64,000 nucleotides of DNA from Diaporthe sp. PMI_573 (Eukaryota; Ascomycota; Sordariomycetes; Diaporthales; Diaporthaceae). Below the pieces are notes generated by a model, which was not told the origin of the DNA, searched no databases, and saw only the letters and a program-made list of their open reading frames with translations. The DNA is taken from NCBI GenBank assembly GCA_021399435.1, contig JAJTUP010000008.1:1240001-1304000 (forward strand). Reading direction: 5' to 3'. This document shows, one piece after another, positions 34,788-46,577 of this stretch. Numbering within the stretch: position 1 is the stretch's first letter; every line of letters starts with the position of its first letter. A program made the translations under genes and the position numbers.

Positions 34788-37700
34788 ATGTCGGCCAACC
34801 CAGGCATGAGCCGCGCCGAGCGTTTCGAGGGCGAGAAGCGACGCATCATCGAGAGCTGCTTCAGCAAGAGGGACGACGATGGCTCAGGTGTGCCCGAGAC
34901 AGGCCCTTCCCCTCCCATTCCGCCGACTACGCATGACATGCTGACTGTTGCCTCCCTCCACGGCAGTCCTCGAAACCTACATCACACATCTGCGGATCCT
35001 CGAATTCTCGCAATATCCAACCAGTCCTCCCCCGCCTCAGGCGAGGTCGCCCCAGACAGAGAAGCCCCGTGTCATCATTGTCGCTGTCCGAAAGTCCGGC
35101 CGGGTCCGAGTACACAAGACAAAAGAGAATGTGAACGGCTCCTTTTCAATCGGCAAGACCTGGAATCTTGATGATCTGGCCGCCATAGAATCATATACCG
35201 GCCCCAACACCCCTCCCGATTTCCGTCAATGGGCTGGAGACAATGGCTTTCTCGTCACACTGGGCAAGCCGTACTACTGGGAGGCACAGACTGATAAGGA
35301 GAAGAAGTTCTTCATTGCCAGTCTGATCAAGATATACGGCAAATACACTGGCGGCCGGGTGCCCTCCTTGTCCAATTTCGACCAGCGCGAGCTCGATCAA
35401 GTCCTCGGCGGGGCCGCCAGACGGGGCGCCGCGAGCCAGCAGACTCCTAACCAACCCAGCCCTTCCCCTGCCCGACCGTCTGCATCCCCCGGCAGGCCGC
35501 CGCCGCCGCCCTCGCCGGGCCGCCCGCTGCTCCCCTCCGCCTCCAGTCAAGCGCTGAGCTCGCAGTCGAATGGTCCCGATGGCACTGCCGGCTCAGACTA
35601 CACGCGAACACCCTCGCGAAGCCCTATGCCCCCCAATGGCAACTCGTCACCGGCCTCGAGTCTTACCCCCAGCCTCGATTCAAGCCGGAACATGCGGAGC
35701 CAGGAGGCTCCTCTGAGGCAAAGACTGGCTACCGGCAACAAGAGCCAGGACTCGGTGGCCAACTCGTATAGGAGCGGTGATGAAAGTTTACGCCCGAGGT
35801 CTCGAGGGAGGCCGAATGGGGTGCCGCCATTCAACAAGACACAAGATCCCCCACCGCCCGCGCTGGCTCCCGCCTTCTCCCCGAATCCCAACACCAGAAC
35901 TTCAGGAGACAGGCCCTCGACAGACAGACCTCTAGTAGATAGGTCTATAGTAGACAGGCCCGCCGGAGACAGGCCTCCAGAGAGAAAACGCCCGCCTATG
36001 GACCCGTTGAGGCCGACCGGCCTACCACCAGATGACGCATTAGTACCGGCTCCTTTAAGCAACACGAATTTGCGCCGCTCACCGTCTCGAGATGTTCTGG
36101 AACCTAGCTCGCCGATCGTACCACCACCCAGGAGCATAGAGCGTATGTCGCCCAGGAGACCGTCAGGCCGGCCGCCACGCGGAGAGCCCCCTTCGGCCAT
36201 AGATCAGATCGCCGCTGAACCTGTCGAGCCTCCCGCCCCGACTCAACCTACCGAACCCTTGCCGCCACTTGACACTGCGCCCCCGCCTCTATCCGTGTCC
36301 GCGAACGATGGCAACAATGACAGCCCAACAGTGCCAGCTTCCGCTTCTACAGCCGCTGAGAGCCCAATAACTTCCCCTGTCTCCCCGGAGGAGCACCGTC
36401 CTGGCCTGGGCCCGATGATCAAAGCAAAGAGATCCCAGCACAAATTGGCAGGAGCTTTGTGGAAGGCAGCAGCAGCGTCTAACGCGTTCAAACCCAGGGT
36501 TGGAGGAGCAGGTGAAAAGTTGCTGAAGGCTGCCAAGGAGGAACAAAATAACGGTCCAGATGGAATCACAGCGGTCGTTCCCGCGCCACGACGTCCGAAG
36601 TCCATCGAGAAGAAACCAGAGCCGGTGCCTGAGGTCACAGTTTCTCAAGCAGAGCCAGTACCAGCGGAGCCTGCGAAGGTTCAGAGGCCCGAGCCGAAAG
36701 CCGAGCCGAAGCAAATCCCAGAGCCTGAGGTCAAGGACGAGCGTAAGAAGTCCGTTGTGGCTGGGAATGACCTCAAGTACCTGACGACTCTTGGTGTTGA
36801 CCCATCCATGTTGGATAACAAGACCGCTCAGTTCACGGAATGGCTCGATTTCTTCTCCTGGGTACCAGGCGATAAGATGCGGACACTGAACTCTGACGAG
36901 ATGAAGTTTGACATAGAACGAGAACTGAACAAAGCACAAGCTGGGGGCTGGTTGGCTCGATTCCAGGAGGAGGATGAACGTGTCGACGCTATCAAAACTG
37001 GAATCGACGCAGCAGTCGATGAGTGTGAAGAACTGGACAACCTCCTGACTTTGTATACCGTCGAACTCTCTGTAAGTCTATCTTGTTCGGTCCTGCCTTC
37101 ATTTCGCGGCTAATTCTGGTATTAGACCCTACAAGATGACATTGCATATATCGAGGCGCAAGGACAAGGCCTCCAGGTCCAGGCAGCGAATCAAAAGCTA
37201 CTCAAGAAGGAGCTCGAGTCGCTGTTGGAAACCTGTGCGATCACTGCAAACGACCTGCAAGCCCTTTCAATGGCGCCTCTCGAGACCGTCAATGGTGTAG
37301 AGGAAGTCGAAACGGCACTCGTCACCCTTTACAAAGCGATGATTAAAATCGACCCGAGCATGGGCAGTCCTGATGGATCCAAGACCGGAGATGGCAGCAG
37401 CGACCAAGCTATCGACTTTAATGGCGACTATGCGAAGATGCGAGTTGTGCAGGAGAAAAGACAGATGTACATGCAAGAGAGCGCTATGTTCATGCAGCGG
37501 CTCGTGGATTTCATGGCCAAACAATTTAACGTTGCGAACGACGAGGTCAGGAGGGCTCTGAAAGGCGCATTGAACAAGAAGGTCGACCCGCAAAACCATG
37601 ACATTGGGCGAGACATGCTCTGGAAATACGACCCGCTCATGCTCTACACCAGGGATGCGGATCTCGAAGTTTGGAACCGGTTGATTCAGATCTACCAGGA

Positions 37701-39213
37701 CGCGGCTCACCCGACGTACAAGATGGAATTCCGTGACGCCCTGGACTCATGGAAGAGGAATGCAAGAAAACCAACTGGGGAAGACGCGCTCTTGTTCTCC
37801 TCCCAGGAGGAGAAGAAGGAAGAGGGCCTTGCAACAGCCGCCCGAAAGCTCACGGTAAAGAGGAGCCAGACGCTCGCTAGGATCCGCTCGCCTCTTGGGG
37901 AAGGCCAGAACAAAGCCGCAAACAGCAGCGCGGTCGACTTGTCACGAAACTCACCGTATGAGATTTTCGCCAATGTCCTTGACGACGTCCTGCCATTGGT
38001 AGAGATGGAGCAGAATTTTGTCATTGATTTCTTCCATGCCACCACCATGGAGCAAATCGACTTCCCGGATGCCGTTGTTGCCATCAGTCCAGCGGCCCGC
38101 AGAGGTAACGATCTCAGGAGGCACAGACTCATGGAGCCGGATCGAGATCTCGCACGACGAGTGACGCGATCGATGGAAGTCATCTTCCCCTTCCTCGAAA
38201 AAGATCTGAGCAACATGGTTGACTGGGTCTTGGTACAGAGTCCATTGTAAGTATTCTTCTTGTGGATTCCTGCGGGCGTTTTAGATGTCTCTCTCATACT
38301 CTTTACAGGCAAGGCGTTGGCGTCATGGCAAACCTCGAGCGCAAGCTCGCAGACATCCAGCAGTCCAACCAAGACTTCCTCAACAGTGTCATGCAGAAGG
38401 TTCACGGCAACCTACTTGTGAAGTTCAAGAGGTTTGTAGAAGAGCAAATACGGGCTATCGAGGACACCAAGGTCAAGATCAACAAGCGAAAGGGCGTCAT
38501 ATCTTTTATGAGGGTATTCCCACCCTTCAGCATGGCAGTGGAAAACATGCTCTTGGGCATCGACCCCAACCTCAACGTTCGCCGTACCGTCGATCGCGAA
38601 TACGATCGCATCTTGAGATCTATGTTTGAGTCGCTTAAGGTCATTGCTCGCGAAAACCCAGCAGTGGGCGTGGCAGCAGCAGGTGCGGGGGCTGATCCGG
38701 AGGACAAGGAAGCGCTCAACTATCACATCTTGCTTATTGAGAACATGAACCATTACATCGAGGAGGTGGAGACTCGGGACGACGAGACACTCGAGAAATG
38801 GAAACGTGCGGCCTCGGACGAGATAAATGAGCACATGACACGGTACCCTCGACGCGGTGATGCGTCGACCCCTTGGAAAGCTCCTCGACACGCTCGAAAA
38901 CATCGAGGGCCAGCTCAAGTCAGGTAAGGCCCCGGCCGCCATTGCCGCCCAGCCTTCGAACAATAAGGCAACGTTCGATAAGGTGCTGCTTCATTACGAT
39001 GCCAAAGAAGTGAGGAAGGGCATCGAGGCACTGAGGAAGAGGGTTGAGAAACACTTCGATGAGAACAACAGCCTCGCTCTGAAGGTGACGAAGTCGTGCG
39101 AAACTTACTATAGCGAGGTCGAGCAGAGGATCAACAGAATCGTCTCTGAGTTATATGGCGGGGAAGTTCTTGTTGAGTGGCCGCGACTGGAGGTGAAGAG
39201 CGGGTTTAGGTGA
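34788..39213 (+). CDS. sec3: Exocyst subunit Sec3 (with an apparent +1 frameshift near the 3' end)
   Basis: Four exons: 34788-34887, 34967-37071, 37126-38246 and 38309-39213. Starts MSANPGMSRAERFEGEKRRI. The N-terminal PH-like Sec3-PIP2-binding domain spans about residues 1-150 (VLETYITHLRILEFSQYP, KTWNLDDLAAIESYTG, KPYYWEAQTDKEKKFFIAS). A long Pro/Ser-rich linker (about 160-560) includes repeated xDRP units. The C-terminal exocyst rod is Sec3_C (YLTTLGVDPSMLDNKTAQF, then the coiled-coil region). Sec3 tethers secretory vesicles at growth sites and binds PI(4,5)P2 and Rho GTPases. Within exon 4 the frame runs into HMTRYPRRGD, whereas the next frame gives the family sequence LDAVMRRPLGKLL. One extra C in the CCC at 38846-38848 explains this. 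With that base discounted the protein would be 1409 aa, normal for fungi. Confidence 0.92.
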
Positions 39214-40011
39214 TAAGTGAGTGGGGTGGTGGCCGGAGGAGATCGGTATGCGAGCGACCTACTACGGATGATACCATGATTAATCTGCATGGCGGAAGGC
39301 AGTAATAAATACAATGGATTTTCCCAAGGTCCATAAAACTTCTCGAAACTCCAGGCCTTCGTACATCCCCAGCCTCGTTTTCGCAGCGAAGGCCACGCGA
39401 GTGATCTCAGCTCAGTGACGGACCGGCTGCCCATGCCAATATTGTCGTTCATATTGAAGACGGAAGACGACCACGTTCACCTTCGCGCAGCAACATGATT
39501 CCTCAACCATTGGTCCACAGACGAGTGACCCCTGTCTCCGATCTTAGGACGAAAGTCTGCCTCGCTGGCGTTGGACCTCGGGACTGGAGGCGATCATGAA
39601 ACGCTTCCCGCCTCGCTCCGACACTTTGGTTTCTAACCTCTGCGAAACCCCCTCACTTCGTCGTCCACGCCTGCAGACAAGCTTGCGAATCGGATGACGC
39701 TCCATCGTGCAATGCATTCACGTCAAGCGTATTTGCACAGCCTCTATGATTTGGAGAACGGGCAGCAATTTGCCCTCGGTGCTCGAGGTGGTCATCTTAG
39801 CTTTTCCCCCCGTCTCTCGACTGGTGATGTGCTCACCGATCCATTTTTTAGGACTCGGATGAGCGATCATAACATGTGAATCTCCCGCCAATTGCCAAGC
39901 ACACATCTGTGAAATAGGCTTTGCTCGCTCCCCACCTCACACTTGGGATCTCGTATCGCCCATCGCCACCACCGCAAACATCGCCGGCTCAACAGCCGAG
40001 AATCAGGTGCC
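39214..40011. other. Intergenic region upstream of cutinase-like gene
   Basis: 3' flank of sec3 and promoter of the cutinase-like gene. No other feature recognised. Confidence 0.45.
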
Positions 40012-41339
40012 ATGCGCCGCCCAAGCCCGTCGCGGCTCTTCTTACCCGCCCTGCTTCTCATATCATCTCAGTACCGCTTCGGCCTCGCCGCCCCAGTAAC
40101 CGCGTATCATGATGAGAGGGATCTCTCCGGCGCCGTGGGGGAGCTGATCGATGACTTCGGCGAGCTGTTGAACGACACGGCGAGCCTGCTGTCCCGTAAG
40201 CACCACTCTTCTCCCTCTACGGATCCCCGTCTTTCATCCTTTGGAATGTTCCCGAATGCGACAATTTAGGCTTCGTAGCAGGTGACTAACAGCCAGAAGA
40301 GTTCGTGGCTGTCATCCGGGAGGTGAAGAACGCCACGAATGAGAATGACCTCGTCGGCCTGCTAGGTGTCAACGTGAATAGCAGTGATGAGGACGATGAT
40401 GACGATGATGATGATGATAATAACGGCGCTGGCGTAAACGGTACGGTCAGCGCCGTCGCTGCGAATGGGACCGTGACGTGTCCGGACATGGCGGTGTTGT
40501 TTGCTCGTGGTACAGCAGAACTTGGTATGTGAACTGTATTCCTCTTACCCAGGCACTCGCCGGAGATACCTAGCCGCCCGGATATGTGGCTGACGAGAGT
40601 TCCCACCAGGAAACGTTGGCCTGTACACCGGCCCATCGTTCTTCACAGCACTACGCAACTACATCAACGGGACTTCAACGATGGCCGTCCAGGGTGTCCC
40701 GTACCCGGCCTCAATCGGCGGCTTCCTCAAAGGAGGCTCACCACTGGGCTCGGACGTGATGGCTGACCTAGCCAACAAGACGGCCGAGGCCTGTCCAAAT
40801 TCCAAGATCGTCATGGCGGGCTACTCCCAAGGCGCGCAGGTCGTCCACAACGCCATGGAGAAGGTGGCGGCCATGTCCAACACCACAGCACCAAACAACA
40901 ACATCGATGTGGCCTCCCGCATCTCCAGCGTTGTCCTTTTCGGCGACCCGCGCAACGGGACCGCCGTCGCAGGTGTCGACCAGGGGAGGGTGCTGAGCCT
41001 ATGTAACGCGCAGGATGATATATGCACAGGCGGCGACAGGATCACGCTCGACCACCTGACGTACAACAGGGACGCGCCGCAGGCGGCCATGTTCGTGATG
41101 CAAAGTTCGTATCATCCTTCTCCTTCTACGGATCCCCGTCTTTCATGTTTTGGAATATTCCAGAACGCATTACTTCAGGACCCATAGCAGGACTAACGTC
41201 ATACATAGAGAGCGCGCTGGGCTTGATGAGCAACGACGCTATGATGCAGGGTATGGGAAACGTGCCGGTTGTGAAGGCTGGTAAGGGGCAGGACGGGGGT
41301 CAGCAGGTCGGGAACGGGCTGGGTCTGCCTGAAATGTGA
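40012..41339 (+). CDS. Cutinase-family secreted serine esterase with acidic N-terminal extension
   Basis: Four exons: 40012-40195, 40297-40524, 40610-41104 and 41209-41339; 345 aa. The signal peptide MRRPSPSRLFLPALLLISSQ ends near GLAAP. An N-terminal extension of about 110 residues carries an Asp run (DDDDDDDDDNN) encoded by GAT/GAC repeats near 40387-40420. The alpha/beta-hydrolase core then starts at TCPDMAVLFARGT. The nucleophile elbow is GYSQG (about residue 208), the acid lies in CNAQDDICTGG, and the histidine in LDHLTY, matching the cutinase triad and disulfides. Several N-x-S/T sites suggest glycosylation. Cutinases hydrolyse cutin or similar esters outside the cell. Introns 1 and 3 are members of the repeated intron family of this window; intron 2 (40525-40609) is ordinary. 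The catalytic core is normal; total length exceeds the usual 200-230 aa. Confidence 0.9.
40196..40296 (+). repeat. Introner-like intron, copy 1 (cutinase intron 1)
   Basis: A 101-nt phase-1 intron with GTAAGC donor, the shared block ACGGATCCCCGTCTTTCAT, TTGGAATGTTCC, and TAGCAGGTGACTAACAG at the branch and 3' end. Its family match runs over the whole intron and stops at the exon borders. Confidence 0.9.
41105..41208 (+). repeat. Introner-like intron, copy 2 (cutinase intron 3)
   Basis: A 104-nt phase-1 intron with an off-consensus GTTCGT donor, ACGGATCCCCGTCTTTCAT, TGGAATATTCCA and the alternative 3' end GGACTAACGTCATACATAG. The second copy within the same gene; it shares its 3' end with copy 4 rather than with copy 1. 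Confidence 0.88.
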
Positions 41340-41868
41340 GGAAGTGTACATATTCTGAGGGCCATGTTTTTGGGTGGTGTTCCTGTGGGCCTTTTCCTCG
41401 GCAGTTAATTCATGTACCTGAAGGCCAGTCTAGAGCGGGGCTTTCTCTCGAGTCCATGCTTCCCAGAGAAGTAGTTTTTTTCTCTAGAGGAGATTTGAAT
41501 CCTGCTGAGGCGTTGACCTGAAGATCTTCCTGCAATTTTGTTGTACCACCCCCAAAGCTTTCCTCAATAGTTATGATTTTCTTTTGGGGGGGTGGGGGCA
41601 GGTGGGAGGGGGGAGGACGTGTTGTCACTTTGCTGACTTCCAAGCCATTATGGATCTGCCTAATTTTGCCTGGACCAATAGCAGAAATTGAGGCAGCATA
41701 CTGTACAGCACGCAAGGGTCTCCGCCAAGTTTTCCGTTAATTGCTGCTTGGTCCCGGGCTGGATGATCTCCTAATGCGACCCGTATTGCGATTGTGTCTC
41801 CTCCTCAATGTCACATTAACGTCCTGTTTTGACAATTAAGCGCCACCGCTCGACACAAACGAAACTGA
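41340..41868. other. Intergenic region with G-rich tract
   Basis: 3' flank of the cutinase-like gene and promoter of the next HET gene. A G-rich run at about 41586-41615 has at least four G-tracts of three or more. Nothing else seen. Confidence 0.5.
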
Positions 41869-43756
41869 ATGTCTTCTGACACGGACACTCAGGCGGGCCA
41901 TATAGAAGAGCAACAAAGGAGGCCCAATAGTCCGGCTCGATTGACGCTGGGAGATGAGGAGATTCGGCTGCTAGAATTGCGTCCTGCGACCAGCAGCGCC
42001 GACCCGATTGAATGCAGTCTGCGCATGTGTTCTCTTGCTGCAACCCCGGACTATGAGGCAGTCTCATACGTATGGGGAGACCAGAGTCTCGTGGAAGTGG
42101 CACGAGTGGATGGGGTCGAAAAGGGTATCACGAGTAACCTCCGTGACCTACTTGTCAACCTGCGGCATCAGGAGGTCATCCGAACAATATGGGTCGACGC
42201 GTTATGTATCAACCAAGATGACGAGCAAGAGCGCTACGAGCAGGTCAAGCTCATGAAGCGCATCTATCGAGAAGCGGCTTGTGTTGTGGTCTTCCTTGGA
42301 CAAGCATGGGACGGTGTAGATATTGTGTGCGAATACCTCAAACTAGCAGCGCAACAAGCAGATGCACACTTAGACCCGACACTGGATCCATACTTAGAAG
42401 TTAGTTTTCCTCTCATACCGATTTCGAGATACATTTCGAAGCAAAAGACTAAACAAAAGCCAGGTCCGCGGCCAAAATATCTCAACCCCTTGCTTGCGCG
42501 GTAATCTCGCCAGATTTTTCTCTTCGGAGTGGTTCTTTCGCGTTTGGACAGTCCAAGAGTTCGTCCTCGCGGAACAAACCAGCTTCATCTACGGCAGTAC
42601 CATCTTCAGTGGCAAATACCTGCAACAAGGCCTTGTTACCATGCGCCAACACACCTCAGCCAGATGCTGCGGCCCGGACGTGCTGCTGAAGTGTGGCGAG
42701 CCATTCATCGACGTCATGGCGCACATGAATGCGCTCAACGAGATGAAGAAACCCCCCTCTGGATACCCAAGAGATTTTCTTGCGGCCCTGCATCATTGTC
42801 GGCGGAGACGTTGCACGGATCCCAGGGATAGAATTTACGGGATGCTTGGGATGGCCTTTACAGGGCAGCAAGGGTTGACTGACCTTCTACCTCCAGATTA
42901 TTCCATCACGGTCCGTGACCTTTTTGTAAAGCTTGCAAGAGTACAAATCGAATTGACGAAGACGCTGGATGTGTTGAGCCATGCATCCCTTGGGACATCA
43001 GTCGAGGATTCGGGGTTGTCACTGCGATTGCCGTCGTGGGTGCCCGACTGGACTCTACAGATTGAGAACCGGCTCACTCATCTTTTGTCTGCCGACCAGT
43101 ATCAGACGCTGCCGCAATATAATGCCTCGGGGGGACAGGCCCCTCAGTTTCACATGGACAGCGACAGAGCGGTTTCGCAGGGAATAATTATCGACCGTAT
43201 CGAGGCACTTGGAATGGAATGTTATTTTCTGACTTATGAGGATTGGCCCATGACAATACGCGCGGTTTGCGAGGCTCGCCAAATTGCGGGCTTGCCGATT
43301 GTGCCACCCAAATGCTTCGAAGCAGCTAGTGCGACAGAGATCGCTTTCTGGAGGACTCTTTGCGGGAATCTAGCTGTTCAGGTTGAAGATGCTGGTGGAG
43401 AGCTTCGTAGATGGAGGCCTGCGGCTATCAGTGACTTTGTGGACTATCTGAGATGGACTCGAAACCCCGAGGAGCAAGCATTCAGAGATGCGTTGGCGTC
43501 GAATCTGTCAGGCCGAAGATTTATGAGAACGGGTAAAGGGCATTTTGGCTTGGTGGCTGCAGAGTCCAAACCTGACGATTTGGTGGTAGTGCTTGCTGGA
43601 GGGAGGAAGCCTTATGTCCTCCGTGAGGAGGCTGTGGACGATAATCCAGGCTATGATGTTTGCTATAAGTTCATCGGAGATGGATATGTCGACGGGTTCA
43701 TGAAAGGTGAGGCTCTGGAGAACGATATGGGATGGACTCAATTTCTGTTAATTTAA
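41869..43756 (+). CDS. HET-domain protein
   Basis: Two exons, 41869-42399 and 42464-43756, joined in phase 0, give 607 aa. The HET domain is in the N-terminal third: YEAVSYVWGD, RTIWVDALCINQDD, ERYEQVKLMKRIYREA and CVVVFLGQAWDG, then after the intron FFSSEWFFRVWTVQEF (W-T-V-Q-E motif) and the downstream RDRIYGMLGMAF segment typical of this subclass. The C-terminal region ends with KPYVLREE and a VDGFMKGE tail motif seen in many HET proteins. Likely role: vegetative incompatibility or related immune-like signalling. Its intron (GTTAGT donor) is unrelated to the repeated family. It is transcribed towards the SDR gene, 166 bp away. Confidence 0.9.
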
Positions 43757-43922
43757 TACAATATTGAGATTCAGCCGTCCAGATTGACCCGCCAAATCGC
43801 ACCAAGCTCCTACCATTGTCTCTTCAACTTCAACAGCTTTGCCCTTCCTGTCAATGGTTGAAAAGTGATAGACAGAGGCACCAGAATTCATGCAAAATGA
43901 TCATGGATATTTGTCCTCCAGG

Positions 43923-45074
43923 TTACTTTCCCTGCCCTGTAACTTTGTCAAGAGCAGATGGTCTCTTCCCCTTCAGCACAGCATCGAGCTCCGAATCGAA
44001 ATGACCAAGGTCATGCCACGCCTCCTTTCGATGCACTGGCTCCCAGCCCAGCTTATTCTCGCCAACCGTTCCGACCGTGTTCCAATGCCCCGCCCATCCG
44101 ATAGCCGCAATGTGCCTTCCGAGATCCCCATTCAAAAAGTGAGCCGCAACAGTGTCCAGGTCCACCTCCTTGACCTCCTTGGTCTGGATTATTCCCTTCC
44201 TCGCCACAGCCTCGACGCAGTCCCAAGCAATATCTACCAGCTTCACCATCCCAACGCAAGGGAATACGATACCGGCCTTGCCGCTGGGAACCCCCTTCCC
44301 ACCACCCTCGACAACCTCCTCCACTACGCGGACATACAATCCCGCCAGGTCGTCCACGTGCACCAGTCCCATCTGCGCCGTGCCATCGCCCAGCCTGGGT
44401 CCGTATCCGTGCTTCAGCACGAACTGCAACATATTCGGCACCACCGCCTCCGCTGCGCTGAACAGGCCCCTCCCGGGTCCAAAGATGGCGGGGATCTGCA
44501 GCACCGTGGCGCCGACGCCGAGCCTTGAGCCCGCGTCGAGCACGGCCAGCTCCGCCGTGCGCTGAAGGTACGGCTCCCGCGCCTCTTTTTCCTTCTCCAG
44601 CTCGTAGATACGCACGGGGTCGATGTCGTCGAGCCAGAAATCTTCAGGATAGCAGTCACCCGCCAATGGGTTGTCCGCGATGTTAGAGTTGCCGCTCGTT
44701 TGGATGATCCACTGCGGCACGGCGACCTCATTGCTGTTGTTGCCGGTGGTGGCAGCCTTGCGCTTGGCTAGACCGTGAACCAGGGCCTCCGCGCTTGCGG
44801 GGTGGAACCCCGTTCCCGCGTTGATGACGATGTCATGCTCACTGGCGAGTTTGGTTATGAGGTCCAAGTCGTCGAGGCTTGTTAGGGGGGCGGTGGAGAT
44901 CTGGTCTCCGTAGGCGGACTTCAACTTATCTGCGCGCTCGGCACCGCGGACGAGGACGCTGATGGGTAAACATCTAGCGAGGGCAGGTGATCGGACGAGG
45001 TGATAGAGGACAGTGCCGCCTACGTATCCTGTTGCACCAAGGAGGATTATTTTCGGTGTCGACGGACATGCCAT
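43923..45074 (-). CDS. NAD(P)-binding Rossmann-fold protein (extended SDR / NmrA-like)
   Basis: Single exon, 383 aa, from ATG at 45074. The N-terminal nucleotide-binding motif is KIILLGATGYVGGTVLYHL (GxxGxxG), followed by a basic ISVLVRGAERADKL strand that suggests NADP preference. HDIVINAGTGFHPASAEAL corresponds to the NAG-type motif; the YELEKEKEAREPYLQRTAE region takes the place of the YxxxK helix, and the exact catalytic Tyr-Lys pair is not obvious. PAIFGPGRGLFS and LVHVDDLAGLYV are typical of extended SDRs. Substrate unknown. The gene is transcribed convergently with the HET gene and has no other metabolic partner next to it. Confidence 0.85.
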   Translation of the reverse strand: MACPSTPKIILLGATGYVGGTVLYHLVRSPALARCLPISVLVRGAERADKLKSAYGDQISTAPLTSLDDLDLITKLASEHDIVINAGTGFHPASAEALVHGLAKRKAATTGNNSNEVAVPQWIIQTSGNSNIADNPLAGDCYPEDFWLDDIDPVRIYELEKEKEAREPYLQRTAELAVLDAGSRLGVGATVLQIPAIFGPGRGLFSAAEAVVPNMLQFVLKHGYGPRLGDGTAQMGLVHVDDLAGLYVRVVEEVVEGGGKGVPSGKAGIVFPCVGMVKLVDIAWDCVEAVARKGIIQTKEVKEVDLDTVAAHFLNGDLGRHIAAIGWAGHWNTVGTVGENKLGWEPVHRKEAWHDLGHFDSELDAVLKGKRPSALDKVTGQGK

Positions 45075-46577
45075 TGCGAGACCTAAGAGAGCTCTAGGAG
45101 TTGGTCTTCAAAGTTTCTGGACGCACAGAAGGCTGGCAATTTAAATGGGTATTGTAATTATGTTCAGCACTTTGTTTTCCTACTGTCCTTTTTATGTTCT
45201 AGACACTTCGGTATTGACCTTCGTTCCCCATGGACGAAGGTCTACGATTATTCAGCATCTGCGAATTAGCAGGTCAGGATGTGTTGCAATCACATATGCA
45301 ACCATATTCCTAATTACAACTAGGCATGGGTACCGGAGCGATAGCCTCCTGAAGGTCTATTCGCTGCCAGCCTGTCACTGGTCTTGGGAGGAGTTCCACA
45401 TGACGTTGACGTTACAACCAACAATCTGTTACCCCAAAGGGCTGTCAGCGTCGCATGCATCTGCAACTAGCATGCAGATAGAGTTGCGACATCACAAATC
45501 AGATATCACAATATAATCCGAAATGATGGCTCTGTCACTCGGGACTAGATTGAAATGCTAGGTTGTAGAAACAACTCGAATCTAGATTATCATAAGTGGC
45601 GTGACAAAAGTTCTGTGACAATATATGGTCGCTGCTTTTAATTCACTAACATGTGTCAAGGGAGGGTGAAACAGAGACAAAGCAACTGGCCATAATACCC
45701 CATGGGACATCAAACTGAGCGTCAACATCCCGAAAGCTGGTATGCAACCCATTACGTTTCGCATGTACAAATACCAATGTTATACTCCATTTGTAAAGGA
45801 AGCGTGAGGGCGCTTAAAGACAGGAATGTTGCGGGATGGGAAGTGGACATTATCTCCTAAATTTAAGACTCCGTCCTGTGGCCGTGGCTTTGAATCTTCT
45901 CTTGCAATCTGAAGAGGGAAGTTGAAAAAGCAATTTAGTTATCCGATTCCTGTTGTGTTATACTCTGTTCTAAAGTGAACGTGAGTGAAAACGGGGCCTC
46001 GATACTTCCAAGTGCTCGGGATCATTAATGATTCTTCGCTGATATACCTAAGGCTTGCAGAGCCAAACATCCAATACATGAAAGTTCTTTTCGGGTGCCA
46101 GTCAATTTAGATTGGCCCTGACTTACTAGCTCGCTGGTGTCAAAGTGATGGTTGGGAGACAGCTTGATGTTGTATTCATCAAAATCAAGAACGTAGATCA
46201 GACACAGGGAAGTGGGGTGCTGGGTAGAAGACGTCGTGTGGCAGTTCTCGTGTTGAGCTTCAGCTGTGTCCGGTCAGGATAAAGTAGATGAGCACTGGCG
46301 CAATTTGTTGTCGTTATGGCGAGATAGGAGGCTGGTGTCACTTTTTGTACTTTGTTTTCGAGCGGACTGAGAGGACTTTCGGCCGGCCGGGCATAACTAA
46401 ATTTCTCAAATCCTTCATGGCATTCCGAACTCCGTCCTATTCCGACCTGCTTTGAAGTGAACATTTGCGAACCTACATGATAAGAAATCCTGATTATGAT
46501 GCCGGATTGACTCTTGTACCTGAATCTGAGCCACCAAGTCACACGTGTATAGACCTCAAGCCAACTTGCCGTTCACC
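45075..46577. other. Divergent intergenic region (1.5 kb)
   Basis: Between the SDR gene (minus) and the GrpB-family gene (plus). AT-richer than the flanks. No coding, RNA or repeat feature recognised. Confidence 0.45.

Noticed and set aside
34102..34809. Plus-strand open frame of 235 codons before sec3
   Set aside because: Runs through the sec3 leader and past its ATG in another frame; composition is not protein-like and no motif is present.
35598..36200. Long minus-strand open frames opposite the sec3 linker
   Set aside because: Antisense shadow of the Pro/Ser-rich coding region, as expected with GC-rich codons.
40525..40609. Cutinase intron 2 as a sixth introner copy
   Set aside because: GTATGT donor and internal sequence share no block with the repeated family; it is an ordinary intron.
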